Translations under genes and position numbers: made by a program
In this document: piece after piece, positions 50,101 to 59,573 of the stretch
Layout: every line of letters starts with the position of its first letter
How positions within the stretch are numbered: position 1 is the first letter of the stretch
The notes under the pieces: generated by a model
The model's input: the letters and a program-made list of their open reading frames with translations, nothing else
The model's database searches: none
What the model was told of the DNA's origin: nothing
From: Rhizobium rosettiformans
GTDB taxonomy: Bacteria; Pseudomonadota; Alphaproteobacteria; Rhizobiales; Rhizobiaceae
Length of the DNA: 64,000 bases
Assembly (NCBI RefSeq): GCF_016806065.1
Contig: NZ_CP032405.1
Coordinates: forward strand, 62,001 to 126,000
Reading direction: 5' to 3'

Positions 50101-50500
50101 CACAAATGCGCTGATCGACGTGCTGGGACCGAACAGCGAAACGCGCGCCTGGTCGCTTGATGCAATGAAACGCTGCTTCCATGAAGGGCCGCTCGTGATC
50201 AATCCTGTGATTTGGTCCGAACTAGCAGCCTCGCCCTTGAGCGAGCAGCAGCTGAGCCTGGCCCTTGATTGGCTCGATCTGAAGAAGGAACCGCTTTCCT
50301 ACGAAGTGGCGTTTCGCGCTGGCAAGGCTCACCGTCTCTATCGAAGGAACGGGGGGCAGCGCGAACGCACTCTGCCGGACTTCTTCATCGGCGCGCATGC
50401 CGCCGTCCGGTCTCACCGGCTACTGACACGGGATGCAGCGCGCTACCGCAGCTACTTCCCCGACCTCGACATCATCTCTCCCGAAACCCATCCCCTGTAA
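50081..50500 (+). CDS. PIN-domain toxin, VapC family (pair 1)
   Basis: The 139-residue protein is a PIN ribonuclease with the expected acidic residues: Asp7 (IIDTNALID), Glu47 (WSELAA), Asp100 ([10 protein letters not shown]) and Asp118 (LLTRDAARY). VapC toxins cut tRNA or rRNA and stop growth until the antitoxin is restored. The ATG at 50081 lies inside the antitoxin gene, which couples translation. It ends 16 bases before ruvA. Confidence 0.88.
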   Translation: MTSTIIDTNALIDVLGPNSETRAWSLDAMKRCFHEGPLVINPVIWSELAASPLSEQQLSLALDWLDLKKEPLSYEVAFRAGKAHRLYRRNGGQRERTLPDFFIGAHAAVRSHRLLTRDAARYRSYFPDLDIISPETHPL

Positions 50501-50516
50501 CGCGACGGACGCTCCC

Positions 50517-51134
50517 ATGATCGGCAAACTCAAAGGCACCATCGACGAGATCGGCGACGACTACGTTCTCGTCGACGTCCACGGCGTCTGCTATGTCGCG
50601 CATTGCTCGGCCCGCACCCTGTCGCGCATCGGCTCCGTCGGCGAAGCTGTCGTGCTGTTCATCGAGACCTATGTGCGCGAGGATCAACTGAAACTCTTCG
50701 GCTTCATGAGCGCGCTTGAGCGGGAGTGGTTCAACCTCTTGCAGAGTGTCCAGGGCGTCGGCGCCAAGGTGGCACTTGCCGTCCTCTCCACGCTCACCCC
50801 GTCGGAACTGGCGAATGCCATCGCGCTGCAGGATAAGGCCGCTATCTCCCGCGCACCCGGCGTCGGCCCGAAGGTCGCACTTCGCCTGGTAACCGAACTG
50901 AAAAACAAGGCACCCGCCTTTGCCGGCGAGGCCTCAGGCAATATCGGCCTCAAGCAGGAACTTGGCGAAGGCGTCGCCTCCGCACCTGTGGCCGATGCTG
51001 TGTCGGCGCTCACCAATCTCGGTTATTCCCGAGACCAGGCCGCCAATGCCATCGCCGCAGCCTTGAAGAACGGCGGCGAAGGGGCTGACAGCGCAAAATT
51101 GATCCGACTGGGGCTGAAAGAGCTGTCGCGGTGA
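50517..51134 (+). CDS. ruvA: Holliday junction helicase subunit RuvA
   Basis: The 205-residue protein binds four-way junctions and loads RuvB. It begins [24 protein letters not shown] (OB fold), has the middle HhH region with [18 protein letters not shown] and [19 protein letters not shown], and a C-terminal UBA-like helix ([20 protein letters not shown]) that touches RuvB. It follows the first toxin gene by 16 bases and precedes a second antitoxin gene by 54 bases. Confidence 0.96.
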   Translation: MIGKLKGTIDEIGDDYVLVDVHGVCYVAHCSARTLSRIGSVGEAVVLFIETYVREDQLKLFGFMSALEREWFNLLQSVQGVGAKVALAVLSTLTPSELANAIALQDKAAISRAPGVGPKVALRLVTELKNKAPAFAGEASGNIGLKQELGEGVASAPVADAVSALTNLGYSRDQAANAIAAALKNGGEGADSAKLIRLGLKELSR

Positions 51135-51152
51135 ATTCCTTGCCCGGAAGAA

Positions 51153-51180
51153 AATTCCTTACTATCATGGAATTGTAAGG
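51153..51180 (+). promoter_or_regulatory. possible operator of the second toxin-antitoxin pair
   Basis: Two overlapping dyads, AATTCC/GGAATT (51153-51174) and CCTTAC/GTAAGG (51157-51180), sit just before the antitoxin start, and AAGGAG of the latter half is also the ribosome site. Autoregulation by the AbrB-type protein at this place is likely. Confidence 0.5.
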
Positions 51181-51188
51181 AGAAAGCC

Positions 51189-51449
51189 ATGAACGTGTTC
51201 TATGGGACGATGACCTCCAAGGGGCAAACAACCGTTCCCCAAGAGATCAGAGAGCTTCTGAAGTTGAAGCCGGGAGATAGAATTCGCTACGTCGTGCGAA
51301 ACGGCGAAGTCGTGATCAAGGCAAAGAACAAACGGTTGATCGATGTGGCGGGTATCCTTCATCGTCCAAACGTTCCGGCGCTCAGCCTGACCGAGATGGA
51401 TGAGGCCATTGCCGATGCCATCGTCGAACATGTGAACCGAAGCACATGA
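51189..51449 (+). CDS. AbrB-type antitoxin (pair 2)
   Basis: The 86-residue protein has the AbrB hairpin MTSKGQTTVPQEIRELLKLKPGDRIRYVVRNGEVVIKAK, then a helical tail (SLTEMDEAIADAIVEHV) for toxin binding. The start has AAGGAGAAAGCC before it. Its stop overlaps the PIN toxin start by four bases. It differs clearly from the first antitoxin, especially in the tail, so the two pairs are not a recent duplication. Confidence 0.88.
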   Translation: MNVFYGTMTSKGQTTVPQEIRELLKLKPGDRIRYVVRNGEVVIKAKNKRLIDVAGILHRPNVPALSLTEMDEAIADAIVEHVNRST

Positions 51450-51844
51450 TCGGACTCGACACCAACATTCTGCTTCGGTTGATACTTCAAGATGACGAAA
51501 CACATTCGAAAAAGGCGCTTGCGCTGGTCGGCAGCCTGACACCGGCAGAACCAGGCTTCGTTAACAGCGCGGTCCTCCTGGAATTCATCTGGACAGCACG
51601 TCGGCAGGCAAGGATGTCCAGGGAAGAGCTCAAGCAGATCCTGGGAGGTCTTCTGGATTCAGACAATCTGGTGCTGGAGGATGAGAACGTCATCGAACTT
51701 GCACTAGACGAGATGGAGCGAAACGAAGAAGAGTTCGCCGATATTTTTATTGCCTTGAAGAACCGCGAACTCGGCTGCCGAACCACCCTGACCTTCGACA
51801 AACGCGCCGCCACCCGTGTGCCCGGTATGGAACTCCTCGCATGA
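51446..51844 (+). CDS. PIN-domain toxin (pair 2)
   Basis: The 132-residue protein shows the PIN acidic residues Asp5 ([10 protein letters not shown]), Glu46 (LLEFIWTA), Asp99 ([10 protein letters not shown]) and Asp118 (TFDKRAA). It resembles MNT/VapC-type toxins such as those with an AbrB partner. Its stop overlaps the ruvB start (ATGA), so ruvB translation is coupled to the toxin gene. It has little likeness to the first toxin beyond the fold. Confidence 0.88.
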   Translation: MIGLDTNILLRLILQDDETHSKKALALVGSLTPAEPGFVNSAVLLEFIWTARRQARMSREELKQILGGLLDSDNLVLEDENVIELALDEMERNEEEFADIFIALKNRELGCRTTLTFDKRAATRVPGMELLA

Positions 51845-52881
51845 TGAACAACAACCCGATCCTGACGCCGGAAAAGCGCGGCGAAGATCTCGACGCCGCA
51901 CTGCGCCCGCAGACGCTTGACGACTTCACCGGCCAGGCGGAGGCGCGCGCCAATCTGAAGATCTTCATCGAGGCGGCCAAGAATCGCGGTGAAGCGCTCG
52001 ATCACGTGCTCTTCGTTGGCCCGCCGGGGCTCGGCAAGACGACCCTTGCCCAGATCATGGCCAAGGAACTCGGCGTCAACTTTCGCTCGACCTCAGGCCC
52101 TGTGATCGCCAAGGCTGGCGACCTCGCCGCCCTCTTGACCAATCTCGAAGAGCGCGACGTGCTCTTCATCGATGAGATCCATCGCCTGAGCCCCGCTGTC
52201 GAGGAAATCCTGTATCCGGCGATGGAAGACTTCCAGCTCGACCTGATCATCGGCGAAGGCCCGGCGGCCCGTTCGGTCAAGATCGACCTGTCAAAATTCA
52301 CGCTGGTGGCCGCAACCACGCGCCTTGGCCTTTTGACGACGCCGCTGCGCGACCGTTTCGGCATTCCGGTCCGCCTGAATTTCTACACCGTCGAGGAACT
52401 GGAATCGATCGTCCGTCGCGGTGCCCGGCTGCTCAACCTGCCGATGACCGAAGACGGCGCCCGCGAAGTCGCCCGTCGTGCGCGCGGCACACCACGCATC
52501 GCCGGCCGTCTGCTGCGCCGCGTGCGCGACTTCGCCGAAGTCGCCCGTGCCGAGGCCGTCACTCGCCAGATCGCCGACGAAGCGCTCACGCGGCTGAACG
52601 TGGACAATATGGGCCTCGACCAGCTCGACATGCGCTACCTCTCGATGATCGCCGTCAACTTCGGCGGCGGCCCGGTCGGCATCGAAACCATCGCCGCAGG
52701 CCTGTCCGAACCACGCGACGCGATCGAGGACATCATCGAGCCCTACATGATCCAGCAGGGCTTCATCCAGCGCACACCGCGTGGCCGCGTCTTGACGGCC
52801 ACCGCCTGGAAGCACCTCGGCATGACCCCGCCCAAGGATCTCGAGGCCGCACAATTCCGGCTGACGCTTGAGGATGACTGA
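51841..52881 (+). CDS. ruvB: Holliday junction helicase ATPase RuvB
   Basis: The 346-residue AAA motor drives branch migration. Walker A GPPGLGKT (60-67), Walker [10 protein letters not shown], sensor 1 LVAATTRLG, the RuvB beta-hairpin segment and the winged helix near the end ([20 protein letters not shown]) are all present. The start overlaps the second toxin stop; ATG 51844 is also possible. It couples to the NUDIX gene by an eight-base overlap. Confidence 0.96.
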   Translation: MMNNNPILTPEKRGEDLDAALRPQTLDDFTGQAEARANLKIFIEAAKNRGEALDHVLFVGPPGLGKTTLAQIMAKELGVNFRSTSGPVIAKAGDLAALLTNLEERDVLFIDEIHRLSPAVEEILYPAMEDFQLDLIIGEGPAARSVKIDLSKFTLVAATTRLGLLTTPLRDRFGIPVRLNFYTVEELESIVRRGARLLNLPMTEDGAREVARRARGTPRIAGRLLRRVRDFAEVARAEAVTRQIADEALTRLNVDNMGLDQLDMRYLSMIAVNFGGGPVGIETIAAGLSEPRDAIEDIIEPYMIQQGFIQRTPRGRVLTATAWKHLGMTPPKDLEAAQFRLTLEDD

Positions 52882-53401
52882 ACCCGTGTCGAAACGCACC
52901 CTGATCACCATCAAGGACGGCAAGCGACGCTTCAACCATCGTATCGCGGGCCTTGCCTTTCGCGACGGCCATGTGCTGGTCCACCGCGCAACGCATGAGA
53001 CCTTCTGGACCTTTCCGGGCGGTCGGGCCGAGATCGGCGAGACCTCGGCCGAGACGCTGGTGCGTGAAATGCACGAGGAGCTGGGCGTGGCCGCAGAGGT
53101 CCGCGAGCTACTCTGGATCGTCGAGAACTTCTTCGACTACGAGCAAAAGGCCTGGCACGAACTCGGACTTTACTACCGGATGGAGATCCCGGAGCACTTC
53201 CCCTTCCACGCGACCGACATCATCCACCGCAACGAAGACGGCAAGAACAGCCGCGAATTCAAATGGGTGCCGGCGACGCGGGATGCGCTGGTCGCGCTGG
53301 ATATCCCGCCCTACTTCATCGCCGATGAAATCGAATCCTTGCCGACCTCTCCCAAGCATATCGTCTGGCATGATGGCGATCTCGACGAGAACCAAGGCTG
53401 A
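52874..53401 (+). CDS. NUDIX hydrolase
   Basis: The 175-residue protein has an intact Nudix box, with Gly50, Glu56, Arg64-Glu65, Glu68-Glu69 and Gly71 at the right spacing (GX5EX7REUXEEXGU). It hydrolyses some nucleoside diphosphate derivative; the substrate is unknown. It overlaps the end of ruvB, so it belongs to that transcript. The start [15 protein letters not shown] is the best fit. Confidence 0.88.
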   Translation: MTEPVSKRTLITIKDGKRRFNHRIAGLAFRDGHVLVHRATHETFWTFPGGRAEIGETSAETLVREMHEELGVAAEVRELLWIVENFFDYEQKAWHELGLYYRMEIPEHFPFHATDIIHRNEDGKNSREFKWVPATRDALVALDIPPYFIADEIESLPTSPKHIVWHDGDLDENQG

Positions 53402-53459
53402 GACTGGCTTCGGCCCATGGCTTCTGCTAGGTGCCGCCTGAGATCAGCGAGGACAGGGC

Positions 53460-53903
53460 GTGGTAGACAAAAGATCCATTTCGATTTGTGGCGAAATCAT
53501 CGACGGCGTGCACCTCCTCATGCAGCGAGTCTACTACGAAGACACCGATTTTTCCGGTGCCGTCTATCATGCCCGTTACCTGCACTTCATGGAGCGCGCC
53601 CGCACCGACTATCTGCGCTGCCTCGGTGTTGCGCAATCGACCCTCTTCGAGACATCCGACGAAGGCCTCGCCTTCATGGTTCATCGGATGGAAATCGACT
53701 TCAAGGCCCCTGCCCGCATGGATGACGTCGTCACCGTCATCACGCGGACGGAAAAGGCCGGTGGCGCCAAGATGATCCTGCAACAGGAAATCCGCCGCGC
53801 GGATCAGCTGCTCATCGCAGCGAAGGTCGTGATCGCTGTCGTCAATCGCAATGGCCGGCCCAGGCGCTTGCCGGACGATCTCGCCAGGCAGTTCCTCACC
53901 TGA
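53460..53903 (+). CDS. ybgC: acyl-CoA thioesterase YbgC
   Basis: The 147-residue protein has the hotdog fold and the active-site pattern RVYYEDTDFSGAVYHARYLHFMERART, with the catalytic Asp at 28 or 30. YbgC hydrolyses acyl-CoA and usually lies just before tolQ, as it does here. It starts at GTG 53460, with GAGGA upstream. The 245 bases after it probably hold the tol promoter. Confidence 0.9.
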   Translation: MVDKRSISICGEIIDGVHLLMQRVYYEDTDFSGAVYHARYLHFMERARTDYLRCLGVAQSTLFETSDEGLAFMVHRMEIDFKAPARMDDVVTVITRTEKAGGAKMILQQEIRRADQLLIAAKVVIAVVNRNGRPRRLPDDLARQFLT

Positions 53904-54148
53904 CTTCACAAAGCCCTGATCGAGCTCTGCGGTAACCCCTTTTTAACCTTAATCGGGTCTTACTCGGAGGCTGGAAGATTGTGCAGCGCACGCCTTCCTT
54001 TGACCAAATTTTCATACCAGAAGCACTCTGGGAGCTAAGGCGGGAAAAGGGTTTCGGCGGCTGCGACCGCGCAAACTTTCCACAGCAGAGCTCATGTCAC
54101 CGCCCGGTCCAACCCACCGGGCGTTTGGATTTCGGGGAATTGAAGGCG

Positions 54149-54868
54149 ATGGAACAAGTTGGAATGGCTGCAGCAGCGCATGATGTGAGCCTTTGGGGCC
54201 TGTTCATGCAGGCAGGCCTGATCGTCAAGCTGGTCATGATCGGCTTGGTGGCTGCCTCCGTCTGGACCTGGGCCATCGTCATCGACAAGTATGTGAGCTA
54301 TGCCCGCGCCCGGCGCCAGTTCGACCAGTTCGAACAGGTCTTCTGGTCCGGCCAGTCGCTGGAAGAGCTGTACCGGACGCTTGCCGAGCGCAGCAATACC
54401 GGCCTTGCCGCTATCTTCGTCGCCGCCATGCGCGAATGGAAGAAGAGCTTCGAGCGCGGCGCCCGTTCGCCGATCGGCCTGCAGATGCGCATCGACCGCG
54501 CCATGGATGTCACCATGGCACGCGAATCCGAAGCGCTCGAATCCCGCCTTTCGTCGCTCGCCACCATCGGCTCCGCCGGGCCGTTTATCGGTCTCTTCGG
54601 TACCGTTGTCGGCATCATGACCTCCTTCCAGGCCATCGCCGGCTCCAATAATGCAAGCCTCGCGGTCGTCGCCCCCGGTATCGCGGAAGCACTGCTCGCG
54701 ACCGCCATGGGTCTGATCGCCGCTATTCCCGCCGTCATCGCCTACAACAAGTTTGCGGGCGAAGCCGGCAAGCTTGGTGCGCGTATGGAAGGCTTTGCAG
54801 ACGAATTCTCGGCCATCCTGTCGCGTCAGATCGACGAGAAGCTGCAGCCTCGCCAGGCCGCCCAGTAA
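54149..54868 (+). CDS. tolQ: Tol-Pal motor protein TolQ
   Basis: The 239-residue inner-membrane protein has three membrane helices: near the start (LWGLFMQAGLIVKLVMIGLVAASVWTWAIVI) and two near residues 145-165 and 180-205 (TIGSAGPFIGLFGTVVGIMTSF, AMGLIAAIPAVIAYNK). With TolR it forms the proton-driven stator that powers TolA. The longer frame upstream lacks family sequence, so the ATG at 54149 was chosen. It begins the tolQRAB-pal-cpoB cluster. Confidence 0.95.
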   Translation: MEQVGMAAAAHDVSLWGLFMQAGLIVKLVMIGLVAASVWTWAIVIDKYVSYARARRQFDQFEQVFWSGQSLEELYRTLAERSNTGLAAIFVAAMREWKKSFERGARSPIGLQMRIDRAMDVTMARESEALESRLSSLATIGSAGPFIGLFGTVVGIMTSFQAIAGSNNASLAVVAPGIAEALLATAMGLIAAIPAVIAYNKFAGEAGKLGARMEGFADEFSAILSRQIDEKLQPRQAAQ

Positions 54869-54892
54869 AGCTCAGGGAGCAGGAGACGCATC

Positions 54893-55345
54893 ATGGGTAT
54901 GTCGGTTGGATCGGGTAGCAAGGGCGGTGGACGCCGCGGTCGCCGCGGTGGCAAGAAAGCCCTCGTCAGCGACATCAACGTCACACCCTTCGTCGACGTC
55001 GTTCTCGTGCTGCTGATCATCTTCATGGTCGCAGCCCCGATGATGACCGTTGGCGTGCCGATCGACCTGCCGCAGACCCAGGCACAGGCGATGAGCAGCG
55101 AAAATCAGCCGATCACCGTCTCGGTCAATCCGGAAGGCGAGATCTATCTGCAGGAAACGGCGATCCCGATCGAGGAAGTCGTGCCGAAGCTGCAGGCGAT
55201 CGCCACCACCGGCTACAGTGAACGCATCTTCGTGCGCGCCGACACCGCCGCCACCTACGGCATCGTCATGCAGGTCATGGCGCGGATTTCAGCCGCAGGC
55301 TTTACCAATATTGGTCTTGTGACCCTGCAGGAACAGCAGAACTGA
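54893..55345 (+). CDS. tolR: Tol-Pal protein TolR
   Basis: The 150-residue protein has a basic Gly-rich N-terminus, a single membrane helix with the essential Asp for proton flow (INVTPFVDVVLVLLIIFMV), and a periplasmic domain (VPIDLPQTQAQAMSS, YLQETAIPIEEVVPKL). It pairs with TolQ. It starts 24 bases after tolQ with GGAGCAGGAGACG upstream. Confidence 0.95.
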   Translation: MGMSVGSGSKGGGRRGRRGGKKALVSDINVTPFVDVVLVLLIIFMVAAPMMTVGVPIDLPQTQAQAMSSENQPITVSVNPEGEIYLQETAIPIEEVVPKLQAIATTGYSERIFVRADTAATYGIVMQVMARISAAGFTNIGLVTLQEQQN

Positions 55346-55355
55346 TCGGACGGAC

Positions 55356-56390
55356 ATGAAGGGCAGCCTCTTCACATCCTCGCTTCTGCACACTCTGGCG
55401 CTCTCGGCGGCGCTGGTGAGCCTCGGCTCGCCTGAAAAACTCGAATTCGCTCCGATGGAATCGCTCCCGGTCGACATCGTTCCGATCGAGGAGTTCACCC
55501 AGATCCAGAAGGGCTCGACGGACGCGCCGATGGCGGAGAAATCCGCGCCCGTGCCGACCAAGAAGCCACCGATTGCGGAGCCCGCCGAGAATATCGGCGA
55601 CAACGAGGTCGATCTTAAAGCCCCACCGACCCCCTCCAAGCGGCCGGTCGAACAGGAAGTCGCGGCCGCACCGAAGAAGGTCGAGACGCCGGCGCCGACG
55701 CCTGATCCGAAGGTTAACGAGGTGAAGGAAGTGGTCAAGGAAGACACGGCTCCCCCACCGGAGCCGGAACCCCAGCCCACGGAGCCTCAGCCGGTCGAAC
55801 AGGCGGTAGCCGAAGAAATTCCCCTGCCCGAGCAGGCGCCCATCCCGGCTGCCCGCCCGAAGCCCGAGATCGCCAAGCCGGCGGAGAAGAAGCCGGCACC
55901 GAAGCCTGATGCCAAGAAAGACACCAAGGCGCAGGAAACGGCGAAATCCAAGCCGCAGATGGAAAGCGACTTCAACGCCGACGAAGTGGCAGCCCTTCTC
56001 AACAAGACGGATGCCGCCGGCGGTGGCGCGAAGCGTTCCACCGATCAGGAAGCACTGGGCGGCCGCACCGACACCGGCGGCTCGAAGCTCAGCCAGAGCG
56101 AACTCGATGCCCTTCGTGGCGTCATTCAGGACAACTGGCTGATTACGCCGGGCATGGCGGATGCAGCAGACGTGCGCATCCGCGTCACCTTCCGCCTCGA
56201 CCAGAACGGCGCTCTGATCGGCGAACCCGAAGCGACGGCCACCGGCGGCTCGCCCTCGGCCCAACAGGTCCTCATGAGCGGCGCCGTTCGCGCCGTGCGC
56301 AAGTCCGCCCCCTTCACCAATCTGCCCCCGGACAAATACGACGCTTGGTCTGAAGTTGTCGTCAATTTCGACCCCAGCGAACTGATGTAA
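55356..56390 (+). CDS. tolA: Tol-Pal protein TolA
   Basis: The 344-residue protein has an N-terminal membrane helix (residues 6-22), a long Pro/Glu/Lys/Ala-rich periplasmic stalk (about 50-210), and a C-terminal TonB/TolA-like domain (GGVIQDNWLITPGMADAADVRIRVTF, LMSGAVRAVRKSAPFTNLPPD) that reaches Pal and TolB. The stalk is Pro-rich rather than purely helical as in enterobacteria. Ten bases separate it from tolR. Confidence 0.9.
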   Translation: MKGSLFTSSLLHTLALSAALVSLGSPEKLEFAPMESLPVDIVPIEEFTQIQKGSTDAPMAEKSAPVPTKKPPIAEPAENIGDNEVDLKAPPTPSKRPVEQEVAAAPKKVETPAPTPDPKVNEVKEVVKEDTAPPPEPEPQPTEPQPVEQAVAEEIPLPEQAPIPAARPKPEIAKPAEKKPAPKPDAKKDTKAQETAKSKPQMESDFNADEVAALLNKTDAAGGGAKRSTDQEALGGRTDTGGSKLSQSELDALRGVIQDNWLITPGMADAADVRIRVTFRLDQNGALIGEPEATATGGSPSAQQVLMSGAVRAVRKSAPFTNLPPDKYDAWSEVVVNFDPSELM

Positions 56391-56411
56391 GAGCTGAAAG
56401 GCTTGGTAAGC

Positions 56412-57716
56412 ATGAAAACTCTCCTCCTCCGACTTCTGCTGGTCTGTGCCGGCATGGCAGCTGCCTTTGTGGCGCCTGCAAACGCAGCCGTTGAAATCAA
56501 CATCAACCGCGGCAACGTCCAACCGCTGCCGATCGCCATTACCGACTTCATCTCGGCCGATGGCATCGGCGCACAGATCTCTGCGGTCGTGGAAGCTGAC
56601 CTGAAGCGCTCGGGCCTCTTTGCGCCGGTCAACCGTGCGGCCTTCATCGAGAAGATTCAGAACCCCGATCAGGCACCGCGCTTTCCCGACTGGACAGCCC
56701 TGAAGGCCGAGGCTCTGGTCGTCGGACGCATCGTGCGCGAACCCGATGGCCGCCTGCGCGCCGAATTCCGCCTCTGGGACACCTTCGGTGGCCAGCAGAT
56801 GACCGGCCAGCAGTTCTTCACCGATCCGAAGAACTGGCGGCGCGTCGCCCATATGATCGCTGATGCGATCTATGAGCGCATTACCGGCGAAAAGGGCTAT
56901 TTCGACACCCGTGTCGTCTTCGTCTCGGAGAGCGGCCCGAAGACAGACCGCAAGCGTCAGCTGGCCATCATGGACCAGGACGGCGAGAATATCCGCATGC
57001 TGACCAACAGCAACGACATCGTCCTGACGCCGCGCTTCTCGCCGAGCCGCCAGGAAATCACCTACATGTCGTTCGAAGGCCAACAGCCGCGCGTCTATCT
57101 TCTGCAGCTGGAAACCGGCGCCCGTGAAGTGGTCGGCAACTTCCCCGGCATGACCTTTGCGCCGCGCTTCTCTCCCGATGGCCAGCGGGTCATCATGAGC
57201 CTGCAGCAGGACGGTAACGCCAACATCTACACGATGGACCTGCGTTCGCGCACCACAACCCGTCTGACGAACACGGCCGCGATCGACACGTCGCCATCCT
57301 ATTCGCCCGACGGCAGCCAGATTGTCTTCGAAAGTGACCGCGGCGGCCGCCAGCAGCTCTATGTCATGGGTGCCGATGGCTCCGGCCAGCGCCGCATTTC
57401 ATTCGGTGACGGTTCCTACTCGACCCCGGTCTGGTCGCCCCGCGGCGATCTGATCGCCTTCACCAAGCAGTCCGGCGGCCGGTTCTCCATCGGCGTCATG
57501 AAGACTGACGGCTCCGGCGAGCGCATCCTGACCACGGGCTTCCACAACGAAGGCCCGACCTGGGCACCGAACGGACGCGTGCTGATGTTCTTCCGCCAGA
57601 ACGCTGGCGCCGGTGGCCCGCAGCTCTACTCGATCGACCTCACGGGCTACAACGAGCAACTGGTGAAGACGCCATCCTTCGCCTCCGACCCGGCCTGGTC
57701 GCCACTGATGGAATAG
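56412..57716 (+). CDS. tolB: Tol-Pal periplasmic protein TolB
   Basis: The 434-residue protein has a signal peptide ([15 protein letters not shown], cut after ANA), an N-terminal domain ([28 protein letters not shown]), and a six-bladed propeller with repeated F-S-P-D-G-type turns ([55 protein letters not shown]). It binds Pal and is pulled by TolA. A terminator follows it, so pal also has its own promoter. Confidence 0.95.
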   Translation: MKTLLLRLLLVCAGMAAAFVAPANAAVEININRGNVQPLPIAITDFISADGIGAQISAVVEADLKRSGLFAPVNRAAFIEKIQNPDQAPRFPDWTALKAEALVVGRIVREPDGRLRAEFRLWDTFGGQQMTGQQFFTDPKNWRRVAHMIADAIYERITGEKGYFDTRVVFVSESGPKTDRKRQLAIMDQDGENIRMLTNSNDIVLTPRFSPSRQEITYMSFEGQQPRVYLLQLETGAREVVGNFPGMTFAPRFSPDGQRVIMSLQQDGNANIYTMDLRSRTTTRLTNTAAIDTSPSYSPDGSQIVFESDRGGRQQLYVMGADGSGQRRISFGDGSYSTPVWSPRGDLIAFTKQSGGRFSIGVMKTDGSGERILTTGFHNEGPTWAPNGRVLMFFRQNAGAGGPQLYSIDLTGYNEQLVKTPSFASDPAWSPLME

Positions 57717-57723
57717 TGACTGG

Positions 57724-57750
57724 AAAGAGGCGCAATTGCGCCTCTTTCTT
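57724..57750 (+). terminator. terminator after tolB
   Basis: A 24-base perfect palindrome from 57724 to 57747, with arms AAAGAGGCGCAA and TTGCGCCTCTTT, is followed by CTT. It lies seven bases after the tolB stop. It may stop part of the transcripts before pal; the T-run is short. Confidence 0.75.
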
Positions 57751-57881
57751 GCCTCAAAGGGCCGGCAATTGCGCTGTTTCTGACGAGAATTGACGCTTCG
57801 TTAACCATAATTGTTGGAAGCCGGTTAACCGCGATTGGTTATGCTCCGGCAACCCTAACAGAGAATTCAAGGAGACCGGCG

Positions 57882-58421
57882 ATGAGCCGCATTCATTCCC
57901 CGGCCACGAGCCGCCTGCAGAAGATGGCAACCAATCCGGCCATGGTCGCATTTGCCGTGGCCCTCGCCCTTGCCGGCTGTGCCAACAAGAAGAACCTGCC
58001 GAACAGCGCCGGCGAACTCGGCCTCGGCGCCGGTGGCGCTGGTGCCGCCACCCCGGGCTCTGCCCAGGACTTCACCGTCAACGTCGGCGACCGCATCTTC
58101 TTCGACACCGACTCGACCGCCATCCGCGCCGATGCCGCCCAGACGCTCGACCGTCAGGCGCAGTGGCTGCAGCGTTACCCGAACTACGCGATCACGATCG
58201 AAGGTCATGCCGACGAACGCGGCACCCGCGAATACAACCTGGCGCTCGGTGCTCGCCGTGCAGCAGCGACCCGCGACTACCTCGCACAGCGTGGCGTTCC
58301 GGCTCAGCGTCTGAAGACCATTTCCTACGGCAAGGAACGTCCGGTCGCCGTTTGCGACGACATCTCCTGCTGGTCGCAGAACCGCCGCGCCGTCACTGTT
58401 CTCGGTGGCGCCGGCATGTGA
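57882..58421 (+). CDS. pal: peptidoglycan-associated lipoprotein Pal
   Basis: The 179-residue lipoprotein has a long signal with lipobox LAGC (Cys33), a short Gly/Ala linker and an OmpA-like peptidoglycan-binding domain (FFDTDSTAIRADAAQTLDRQ, TIEGHADERGTREYNLALGARRA, ISYGKERPV). It ties the outer membrane to the wall and is the end point of Tol energy transfer. The start has AAGGAG upstream. The 165 bases before it are AT-rich near 57790-57845, which may hold a promoter. Confidence 0.95.
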   Translation: MSRIHSPATSRLQKMATNPAMVAFAVALALAGCANKKNLPNSAGELGLGAGGAGAATPGSAQDFTVNVGDRIFFDTDSTAIRADAAQTLDRQAQWLQRYPNYAITIEGHADERGTREYNLALGARRAAATRDYLAQRGVPAQRLKTISYGKERPVAVCDDISCWSQNRRAVTVLGGAGM

Positions 58422-58451
58422 TCCGGTTCACCCGGTCATCACCAGAGCTTG

Positions 58452-58480
58452 AAGGCGGCCCATGGGCCGCCTTTTACTTT
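58452..58480 (+). terminator. terminator after pal
   Basis: AAGGCGGCCCA and TGGGCCGCCTT form an 11-bp perfect stem (58452-58473), followed by TTACTTT. It lies 30 bases after the pal stop. Confidence 0.85.
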
Positions 58481-58583
58481 TCTCCTTACTTTGGCCGAAC
58501 TTGGTTGCTTTTTGCAGGCAATTGGGAAAACTCCTGTCGGCGCTGGTTCGGCGCAAAATCATCGCGAAAACAGGAAAAGGAAC

Positions 58584-59573
58584 ATGAACAAACTTGTGAT
58601 GGCCGCTCTGTTTGCGACGGCCTCGCTTACCGGACTGAGCAGCGCTGCTAACGCATTCCAGCTGTTTCCGAATGTCCAGCTCGGCCAGAAGGCCACCGGA
58701 CAAATGCCGAAGGCAGACGTCCAGTTCGCTCAGGCGACGGATCCGACCTTGCGTGTCCAGCAGCTCGAGGAAGAAATTCGCGCCCTGAACGGCCGGATCG
58801 AGGAAATGAGCTTCCAGCTCCTGCAGATGCAGGAAGCCCTCCGAAAGCAGCAGGAAGACAATGAGTTCCGCTTCCAGGATCTCGAGAAGAGAAGCGGCTC
58901 GCTGACGCGTCCTGCCACCGCCGGCGACCAGCAGGATTCGGTCGCAGAGATCATCACCGAAACCCCGGACGTCGGCGTAACCGCCGACGCTTCCGGTCTC
59001 GGGTCCGGAACGGCACCCGGCGAACAGACGCTCGGCTCCATCGCGCTCGATGAAAGCGGCATGCCCGTCACGGCCACGCTCAACCAGGATGCGCTGAACA
59101 ACAGCTCGACCGCCCTGCCCGGCGTCGATACCGGCGTGACCGCCCCCTCGACAACGCCTCCGTCTGCGCCGCAGCAGACCGCCTCGCTCAATTCCGAGGG
59201 CGACGTCTATCAGATTGCCTATGCCCATGTGCTCTCCGGCGACTATTCGCTGGCCGAGAGCGAGTTCCGCGATTTCATCGCGGCCTATCCAAGCAGCGCC
59301 AAGATCGCCGATGCTCATTTCTGGCTCGGAGAAGCGCTCTACTCCCAGGGCAATTTCAACGAGGCGGCCAAAACCTTCCTGAATGCCCATCAGACCTACA
59401 ACACCTCCCCGAAGGCGCCTGAGATGCTGCTGAAGCTCGGCATGTCGCTCGCCGCCCTCGACAATACCGAGACGGCCTGCGCCACGCTGCGCGAAGTCTC
59501 GAAGCGCTACCCTAAGGCTTCCCGCGCCGTCGTATCGAAGGTCGCGAGCGAGCAGAAGCGCCTCAGCTGCTGA
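58584..59573 (+). CDS. cpoB: cell division coordinator CpoB (YbgF)
   Basis: The 329-residue periplasmic protein has a signal peptide (MNKLVMAALFATASLTGLSSAANA), a coiled-coil trimerisation region (about residues 50-95: RVQQLEEEIRALNGRIEEM), a Ser/Thr/Pro linker, and three TPR repeats at the end (about 205-329: YQIAYAHVLSGDYSLAESEF, DAHFWLGEALYSQGNFNEAAKTF). CpoB links Tol energy to septal wall synthesis. Start at 58584 has AGGAAAAGGAAC before it. Its stop overlaps the tilS start. Confidence 0.93.
   Translation: MNKLVMAALFATASLTGLSSAANAFQLFPNVQLGQKATGQMPKADVQFAQATDPTLRVQQLEEEIRALNGRIEEMSFQLLQMQEALRKQQEDNEFRFQDLEKRSGSLTRPATAGDQQDSVAEIITETPDVGVTADASGLGSGTAPGEQTLGSIALDESGMPVTATLNQDALNNSSTALPGVDTGVTAPSTTPPSAPQQTASLNSEGDVYQIAYAHVLSGDYSLAESEFRDFIAAYPSSAKIADAHFWLGEALYSQGNFNEAAKTFLNAHQTYNTSPKAPEMLLKLGMSLAALDNTETACATLREVSKRYPKASRAVVSKVASEQKRLSC

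Noticed and set aside
49840..51844. The two toxin-antitoxin pairs as a tandem duplication
   Set aside because: Antitoxin tails and toxin sequences differ widely apart from fold residues, so a recent duplication is not supported.
55302..57083. A 593-codon leftward open frame
   Set aside because: It spans tolA and tolB in antisense and shows only low-complexity Arg/Leu/Gly sequence.
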